Positions 13,829-18,275 of a stretch of DNA of 18,275 nt are shown here, piece after piece. Origin of the DNA: Albidovulum sp. GTDB taxonomy: Bacteria; Pseudomonadota; Alphaproteobacteria; Rhodobacterales; Rhodobacteraceae. A program made the position numbers and the translations under genes. Numbering within the stretch: the first letter of the stretch is position 1; each line of letters begins with the position of its first letter. Below the pieces are notes generated by a model that was not told where the DNA came from, ran no database searches, and saw nothing but the letters and a program-made list of their open reading frames with translations. The stretch is taken from positions 1 to 18,275 of the forward strand of contig JAUQYB010000025.1 in the NCBI GenBank assembly GCA_030837825.1. Direction: 5' to 3'.

Positions 13829-14723
13829 GCGACCTCGATCTCGCCCGCGACGTGATCGCCTCGATTCCGGCGCTGAGGGGGGCGGGCGCGCCCGAACGGC
13901 TTGGCGGCCTTACCAACCTTGTCTTCAGGGTCGGCGACAGTTGCCTGCGAATCCCCGGCAAGGGCACCGAGGAATTCATCGACCGCGCCAACGAGGCGGT
14001 GGCCGCGCGAGAGGCCGCCAAGGCCGGCGTCAGCCCCGAGGTGATCCACATGGACGCGGCGAGGGGGTGATGGTCACCCGCTTCCTCGAAGGCGCCGTGA
14101 CGATGAGCCCGGAAGCCTTCCGCACGCGGCAGGGCGCCCCCGCACGGGCGGGCGCGGTATTCCGCAGGCTGCACGATTCGGGCGCGGTCTTCCCCTTCCG
14201 CTTCGAGCTTTTCGCGATGATCGACGACTACCTCAGTATTCTCGCCACCAAGGACGTGGCGCTGCCCGAGGGCTATCACGATGTGGTGCGCGATGCCGGT
14301 GCGGTCCGGGCGGCGCTGGCCGCGCGGTCGCTGCCGCTCGCGCCCTGCCACTGCGATCCCCTGTGCGAGAACTTCCTCGATACCGGCAAGGCGATGTGGA
14401 TCGTCGACTGGGAATATTCCGGGATGAACGACCCGATGTGGGACCTGGGCGACCTCTCGGTCGAGGCCGGGTTCGACGAAGACCAGGAAGAGGAGATGTT
14501 GCGCGCCTATTTCGGGGCGCAGCCCGCGGCGCGCGACCGCGGGCGGATGGTGATCTACAAGGCGATGTGCGACCTTCTGTGGACGCTCTGGGGGCTGATC
14601 CAGCTTGCCAACGGCAATCCGGCCGATGACTTCCGCGCCTATGCCGACGGCCGGTTTGCCCGCTGCCGGCGGCTGATGGCCGACCCGGCCTTTGCCGCCC
14701 ACCTCGCCGCCGTCGCCGCCTGA
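13825..14723 (+). pseudogene. Choline-kinase-like phosphotransferase, copy 2, frameshifted
   Basis: The first frame runs 81 codons from ATG 13825 (GGLTNLVFRVGD, PEVIHMDAARG) and stops at TGA 14068-14070. The family sequence resumes at once in another frame (VMVTRFLEGA...) to 14723. One extra G in the five-G run at 14063-14067 would restore a single protein of 299 residues (...DAARG-VMVTRF...), matching the 295-residue paralogue at 8086. The second part carries CHCDPLCENF (Brenner loop His-x-Asp-x4-Asn) and IVDWEYSGMNDPMWDLGDLS, the choline-kinase metal-site block. A TGATG overlap at the break could allow reinitiation, but it would cut the kinase N-lobe. A true frameshift, a sequencing homopolymer error or slippage are all possible. 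It is the last gene of the operon. Confidence 0.8.
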
Positions 14724-14726
14724 GGC

Positions 14727-16391
14727 TCAGGAACTGGTGCGGGCGAGCCGGCTGGCCATCAGGTCGCCGGTTTCCTCGAGGATCGGGTAGGCAATCATCG
14801 TCACCGCGGAATTGATCTGCTTCAGCGCGCGCAGCGTTTCCTGGTGGATGTTAGAGGTCTCGATGCTTTCGCTCAGCCCCATCTTCAGCCGGTCGAGGTG
14901 CGACCGCTGCAACGCCTGTTCGAGGTCGCGGACGCGGTCCTTTTCCTCGACGAGCGCGCGCGCCGCGTCGGGATTGAGCGTCATCAGCACGTTGAGTCCG
15001 GCCTGCGTGTTGGCCAGCACCCGGTCGTGGAAATCGCGGATCTCGCGCCAGCCGGTGTCGGAAAAGACGGTTCCGTTCCGGTCGAGCCGCTGCGCGAGCG
15101 CGAGCATCGTATCGGCGATCACGTTGCCCGCGCTTTCCAGGTTCACCGCCATGTCAGCCAGTTCCAGGGCACGGCCGGATACGTCCTCGTCGTTCAGGTT
15201 TCGCTGCAACTTCGCAAGGTAAAGCTTTATGCTGATGTGCATTTTGTCGACATCCGCTTCCTTGGCGCGGATTGCCTCTGCCGCCGTCTCGTTCCATGTC
15301 GCATAAAGACCGATGACCGATCGCAGCATCGCCTCCACCGCCTCGCCCATCTGCAGGATCTCGCGCGCGGCACAGGTGAGCGCGCGGCCGGGCTGGTCGA
15401 AGGCCGCATCGTCGAGCGCGCTCGTCCGCCCCAGGCTGGCCACCTCGCTCGGCTCGCGCACCCAGCGCGACACGATGGCGAGAAGCGGGCCGATGGCCGG
15501 CAGCGCGAGGATCGCAAGCACGAAGTTGAAGGCGAGATGCATGTTGATAACGCGCTGGGCCGGGGTCTCGCCGAGCAGATCGAGGGGTGGCGCGAAAGTC
15601 GACAGCGCGACAAGCGTCGCCGCCGCGCCGCCGCCACGGACCACGAGATTCGAGACCACCGCCCGACGCCCCTCGGTGGCCGCGCGCGAAGTGAGCATCC
15701 AGGCGGTGATCGTGCCGCCGAGGTTGGCGCCGAGCACCATCGCGATCCCCGCCGACACCGGCAGGATGCCGTCCGCCGCGAGGGTCACGAAGAGAAGCAC
15801 CGCCGCCACCGACGAAAGCACCGCCCAGGCAAAGGCCGCGCCGATGACGAAGGCCGTGACCGGGTCGCCGCCGAGGTAGGCCATGACGGCGACGACCGCG
15901 CGGCTGCCCGACAGCGGCTCGGTCGCCGTCCGGATCATTGCGAGCGAGACGAACACGAGCGCAAGGCCGATCAGCACCCGGCCCGCCATCCGCCACTCGC
16001 GCGACTGGGCCCTGAGGAACAGCGCCACGCCGGCCACCAGCAGCAGCGGCACCAGCCAGTCGGCGCGGGTGAGAAGGATGCGCGCCACGATCGCCGACCC
16101 GAGATCGGCGCCGAGCAGGATGGCAACCCCGGCGGTGACGGCGAGCGTTCCGGCGCCGACGAAATTGGTGGTGAGGATGGCCACGGCGGTGGAGCTTTGC
16201 AGGCCCACCGCGGCGGCAAGGCCCGCCAGCGCCGACAGGATGCGGCTTTCCCCGCCCCGGCGGAGGAGCCGCCTGAGCGGCACCGACCAGCCGCGCTCCA
16301 CCCCGGTGCGGACAAGCCGCACCGACCAGATCAGAAGCGCCGCCGCACCGGCGACATGGAGGACAAAGAGCAGCGGTGAGGTTTCGGCCAA
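14727..16391 (-). CDS. Na+/phosphate cotransporter family protein (NptA/YjbB-like) with PhoU-like tail
   Basis: An inner-membrane protein of 554 residues. Two Na/Pi cotransporter repeats lie within about 5-310: GLQSSTAVAI (63-72) with GADLGSA (94-100), and LSSVAAV (192-198) with GANLGGT (221-227). The second repeat has LSS where QSS is usual. The C-terminal 230 residues are soluble and helical, with PhoU-like helices (about 335-545). Role: sodium-coupled phosphate movement across the membrane, import or export not decidable here. The start is TTG at 16391-16389; no ATG or GTG fits better, and AGGA (16403-16400) lies eight bases upstream. Its stop is three bases from that of the convergent kinase. 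A Pho box in the divergent gap fits phosphate control. Confidence 0.88.
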   Translation of the reverse strand: MAETSPLLFVLHVAGAAALLIWSVRLVRTGVERGWSVPLRRLLRRGGESRILSALAGLAAAVGLQSSTAVAILTTNFVGAGTLAVTAGVAILLGADLGSAIVARILLTRADWLVPLLLVAGVALFLRAQSREWRMAGRVLIGLALVFVSLAMIRTATEPLSGSRAVVAVMAYLGGDPVTAFVIGAAFAWAVLSSVAAVLLFVTLAADGILPVSAGIAMVLGANLGGTITAWMLTSRAATEGRRAVVSNLVVRGGGAAATLVALSTFAPPLDLLGETPAQRVINMHLAFNFVLAILALPAIGPLLAIVSRWVREPSEVASLGRTSALDDAAFDQPGRALTCAAREILQMGEAVEAMLRSVIGLYATWNETAAEAIRAKEADVDKMHISIKLYLAKLQRNLNDEDVSGRALELADMAVNLESAGNVIADTMLALAQRLDRNGTVFSDTGWREIRDFHDRVLANTQAGLNVLMTLNPDAARALVEEKDRVRDLEQALQRSHLDRLKMGLSESIETSNIHQETLRALKQINSAVTMIAYPILEETGDLMASRLARTSS

Positions 16392-16422
16392 CGGGAATGT
16401 CCTGTTCTGGGTCTGAGTCGCG

Positions 16423-16454
16423 CTGTCATGAAACTGTCACAAAACCTTTACATT
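16423..16454 (+). promoter_or_regulatory. Pho box (PhoB binding site) in the divergent Na/Pi - LysR gap
   Basis: CTGTCATGAAACTGTCAC at 16423-16440 is the two-repeat PhoB site: CTGTCAT, four A-rich bases, CTGTCAC, with an 11-base period. A third weak repeat (CCTTTAC) follows in phase at 16445. In known promoters the box replaces the -35 and its repeats point with transcription; that is rightward here, toward the LysR gene, with TACATT (16449-16454) as possible -10. The phosphate transporter on the other side is the more obvious target, and the box lies 32-49 bases from its start. Confidence 0.75.
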
Positions 16455-16528
16455 CCGCCAGTCCGTCCCGCGCCGGTGACGCAAGGGTCATTGACCCTGC
16501 CGCGGCACGCGCCCCAGATGGGGAGGCG

Positions 16529-17431
16529 ATGGCCTTCACGTTACGCCAGCTCCAGTTCTTCGTCGCTGCCGCCGAGACCGGCAGCGTCTCGGGCGCGGCA
16601 CGGGCGCTGTCGATCTCGCAGTCCTCGGTCACCGAGGCGATCCAGTCGCTCGAGGCGGATCTCGGCGTCACCCTCTTCGACCGCCGGGCGCGGGGGCTCG
16701 ACCTGACGCACAAGGGCTCGCTGTTCCTGCGCCATGCCACGCAGATCCTCGGCGACGTGTCGAATGCGCGCATGGCCTTTCAGGAGGATGCCGGCCCGAT
16801 GACGGGGCGGCTGTCGCTGGGCGTGACCTCGCTCGTCGCCGGCTATGTGCTCTCCGACATCCTGTCGCGCTTCCGCCGCGCCTGGCCGCAGGTGGAGCTT
16901 TCCGCGATCGAGGACAACGGAGACTATCTCCAGCACCTGCTGATCGGGGGCGAGCTGGACGTGGCGGTGATGCTGACCTCCTCGATCCGCGACCGGGCTG
17001 CGATGCATGTCGAATCGCTCCTCGTCTCGCCCTATCGGCTCTGGCTGCCGCTCGGCCATCCGCTGACCGATGCCGAGGCGATCTCGCTCGATCAGCTCGC
17101 CGGCGAGCCGCTGATCCTGCTGACCGTGGACGAGATCGAGGAGAGCACGCGCCGGCTGATGGCGGCCCTGTCGGTCAAGCCCGACATCGCCTTCCGCACC
17201 CGTTCTGTCGAGGCGGTCAGGAGCCTTGTCGCCACCGGCGCCGGCGTGGCGCTGCTGCCGTCGCTGGTCTACCGGCCGTGGTCGCTGGAAGGCGACCGGA
17301 TCGAGATCCGCGACGTCTCGGGCGACCTTCCTTCGGTGCAGGTCGGGCTCTGCTGGCGCAAGGGCGCGCCCTTGTCGCCCGTCGCACGCGCGTTCCTGCG
17401 TTCCGCCCAGGGGGCGGTGCCGGAGCGGTGA
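16529..17431 (+). CDS. LysR-family transcriptional regulator
   Basis: A protein of 300 residues, typical for the family. The N-terminal winged helix is clear: FTLRQLQFFVAAAETGSVSG (3-22), then SISQSSVTEAIQSLEADLG (28-46) as recognition helix, and LFDRR. A periplasmic-binding-like effector domain runs from about 90 to the end (GRLSLGVTS, GGELDVAVM, LVATGAGVALLP). The start at 16529 gives the normal N-terminus; GGGAGG lies unusually close (two bases) before it. An upstream in-frame extension to 16376 would swallow the Pho box and is rejected. It lies upstream of the NTF2-like and PotD-like genes in the same direction and probably regulates them; the effector is unknown. Confidence 0.92.
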   Translation: MAFTLRQLQFFVAAAETGSVSGAARALSISQSSVTEAIQSLEADLGVTLFDRRARGLDLTHKGSLFLRHATQILGDVSNARMAFQEDAGPMTGRLSLGVTSLVAGYVLSDILSRFRRAWPQVELSAIEDNGDYLQHLLIGGELDVAVMLTSSIRDRAAMHVESLLVSPYRLWLPLGHPLTDAEAISLDQLAGEPLILLTVDEIEESTRRLMAALSVKPDIAFRTRSVEAVRSLVATGAGVALLPSLVYRPWSLEGDRIEIRDVSGDLPSVQVGLCWRKGAPLSPVARAFLRSAQGAVPER

Positions 17432-17454
17432 CCCATCGGTTCGGCCGATCTGAC

Positions 17455-17472
17455 ATATCTGGTTTTTGATAT
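17455..17472 (+). promoter_or_regulatory. AT-rich dyad upstream of the NTF2-like gene, candidate LysR site
   Basis: ATATC-N8-GATAT at 17455-17472 is a perfect five-base-arm dyad in the only AT-rich patch of the 121-base gap between the LysR and NTF2-like genes. LysR sites are commonly T-N11-A dyads of similar size; this one is one base short of that spacing. A small hairpin ATCGG-TTCGG-CCGAT at 17435-17449 just after the LysR stop may be a weak terminator. Confidence 0.3.
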
Positions 17473-17552
17473 TGCGAACGATCGTCCCGGGACGCACAGT
17501 CTCAGGTGACGGGCGCGCGGGGGCGTGGGCCGTCCATCCGGGGGGATCGCAG

Positions 17553-18041
17553 ATGGAAATGTCGGTTTCGCGCGCGGTTCGGGTATTGGCGCTGCCGGTT
17601 GCGGTGGCATGGGGCATCGCCGCCTCGGCGCAGGATGCGCTTTCGGTCGTGGACGGCTATCTGGCGGCATGGAACGCCCATGACAGCGCCGCGGCGGCGG
17701 CCTTTCTTGCCGACGGGGTCGTCTACTACGATGCCTCGGTCGGCACCCCAGTCGAGGGCAGGGATGCGGCGAAGACGCAGGTGATCGACGCCTTCCTCAA
17801 TGCCGCGCCCGATGCGGTCTGGACGCGCGACGGCGATCCCGTTGCAAGCGACGGGGCGGTCGCCTTCGAATGGACCTTCGGCGGCACCAACAGCGGCGAC
17901 TGGGCCGACGGCACCAAGGCGACCGGCAAGAGCTTCAGCTTCCACGGCATGTCGCTCTTCCGCGTCGAGGACGGCAAGATCGTGCGCCAGTCCGACTATT
18001 ACGATGCGCTCGGCTTCTACAAGCAACTGGGCCTGATGTAA
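17553..18041 (+). CDS. Secreted NTF2/SnoaL-like fold protein
   Basis: A small protein of 162 residues. An N-terminal signal peptide (RAVRVLALPVAVAWGIAASA) is likely cut after residue 26, so it is probably periplasmic. The rest matches SnoaL-like/NTF2 fold proteins: LSVVDGYLAAWNAHDSAAAAAFLADGVVYYD at the start, AFEWTFGGTNSGDW and TGKSFSFHGMSLFRVEDGKIVRQSDYYDALGFYKQLGL at the end. Members include steroid isomerases, polyketide cyclases and many binding proteins, so no reaction is assigned. The start at 17553 is chosen because GGGGGA lies six bases upstream; a longer frame from 17466 would add residues unlike a signal peptide. The next gene, a binding protein, begins 27 bases after its stop, so they are likely co-transcribed. 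Confidence 0.8.
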   Translation: MEMSVSRAVRVLALPVAVAWGIAASAQDALSVVDGYLAAWNAHDSAAAAAFLADGVVYYDASVGTPVEGRDAAKTQVIDAFLNAAPDAVWTRDGDPVASDGAVAFEWTFGGTNSGDWADGTKATGKSFSFHGMSLFRVEDGKIVRQSDYYDALGFYKQLGLM

Positions 18042-18068
18042 CAGGCCCGCGACAGGAGAGGTATCACC

Positions 18069-18275
18069 ATGACGAAACGGTTCCTGATGACCACGGCCGC
18101 ATTCGCACTCGCCGGTGCCGGCGCCGCCTCGGCGCAGATGACGGCGGTGGGAGAGGGCGAAGGCCAGCTCGATATCGTCGCCTGGCCGGGCTACGTCGAG
18201 CGCGGCGAGACCGACAAGGCCTATGACTGGGTGACCAAGTTCGAGGAGGCCTCGGGCTGCAAGGTCAACATCAAG
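18069..18275 (+). CDS. Polyamine-type ABC transporter substrate-binding protein (PotD-like), 3' end outside the window
   Basis: Only the first 69 codons are present; the gene runs off the right edge. A signal peptide (KRFLMTTAAFALAGAGAASA) probably ends at residue 22. The mature start GEGQLDIVAWPGYVERG...YDWVTKFEEASGCKVNIK is typical of spermidine/putrescine-type binding proteins (extracellular solute-binding, COG0687 style). AGGAGAGG at 18053-18060 gives a strong ribosome site eight bases upstream. ABC permease and ATPase genes probably follow to the right. The ligand cannot be told from this fragment. Confidence 0.8.
   Translation, partial: MTKRFLMTTAAFALAGAGAASAQMTAVGEGEGQLDIVAWPGYVERGETDKAYDWVTKFEEASGCKVNIK

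Noticed and set aside
14844..16379. Long plus-strand frame opposite the Na/Pi cotransporter gene
   Set aside because: It is the mirror of a well-recognised membrane protein; the composition is dominated by Arg, His and Asp.
16376..16528. N-terminal extension of the LysR protein to 16376
   Set aside because: It would make the Pho box coding sequence and add 51 residues unlike LysR proteins.
17432..17452. Intrinsic terminator after the LysR gene
   Set aside because: The hairpin has only five pairs and the nearest T run is some 14 bases away, so it is not listed as a firm terminator.

Overview
The window looks like chromosome from a GC-rich alphaproteobacterium, most likely Rhodobacterales (Paracoccus/Rhodobacter-like). 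This rests on the roughly 70% GC coding sequence, the chains of ATGA stop/start overlaps, the single-chain double-permease betaine transporter, and an intergenic CCTCCGGCGGAGGTATTTG element of a type I recall from that order. No rRNA, tRNA, insertion sequence, phage gene or CRISPR array was seen.

Region 1 (1-2990) is the edge of a catabolic locus. A UPF0280-family gene and a DUF1185 'amino acid synthesis' gene run rightward as an overlapping pair. They converge on a leftward amidohydrolase that strongly resembles enamidase, the ring-opened-nicotinate enzyme. The two outer promoter regions carry nearly the same element (16 of 20 bases identical, built on TTTG-N4-CAAA), so a shared regulator is likely. 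A further co-regulated gene probably lies off the left edge.

Region 2 (2991-14723) is the centrepiece. A DeoR-family repressor is divergent from a long rightward array: glycine-betaine-type substrate-binding protein, ATPase, fused double permease, choline-kinase-like phosphotransferase, dimethylglycine/sarcosine-dehydrogenase-like flavoprotein no. 1 (split by an in-frame TAG exactly between its FAD half and its folate half), an intact paralogous flavoprotein no. 2, and a second choline-kinase-like phosphotransferase broken by a one-base frameshift in a G tract. The layout suggests uptake of a methylated (quaternary) amine, phosphorylation of it or a product, and oxidative N-demethylation with transfer of one-carbon units to tetrahydrofolate. 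DeoR-type regulators usually sense phosphorylated metabolites, which fits an operon with two kinases.

Region 3 (14727-18275): a Na+/phosphate cotransporter-like gene (leftward, TTG start) is divergent from a LysR regulator. An excellent Pho box lies between them. After the LysR gene come a secreted NTF2/SnoaL-like protein and the start of a polyamine-type (PotD-like) ABC substrate-binding protein that runs off the right edge.
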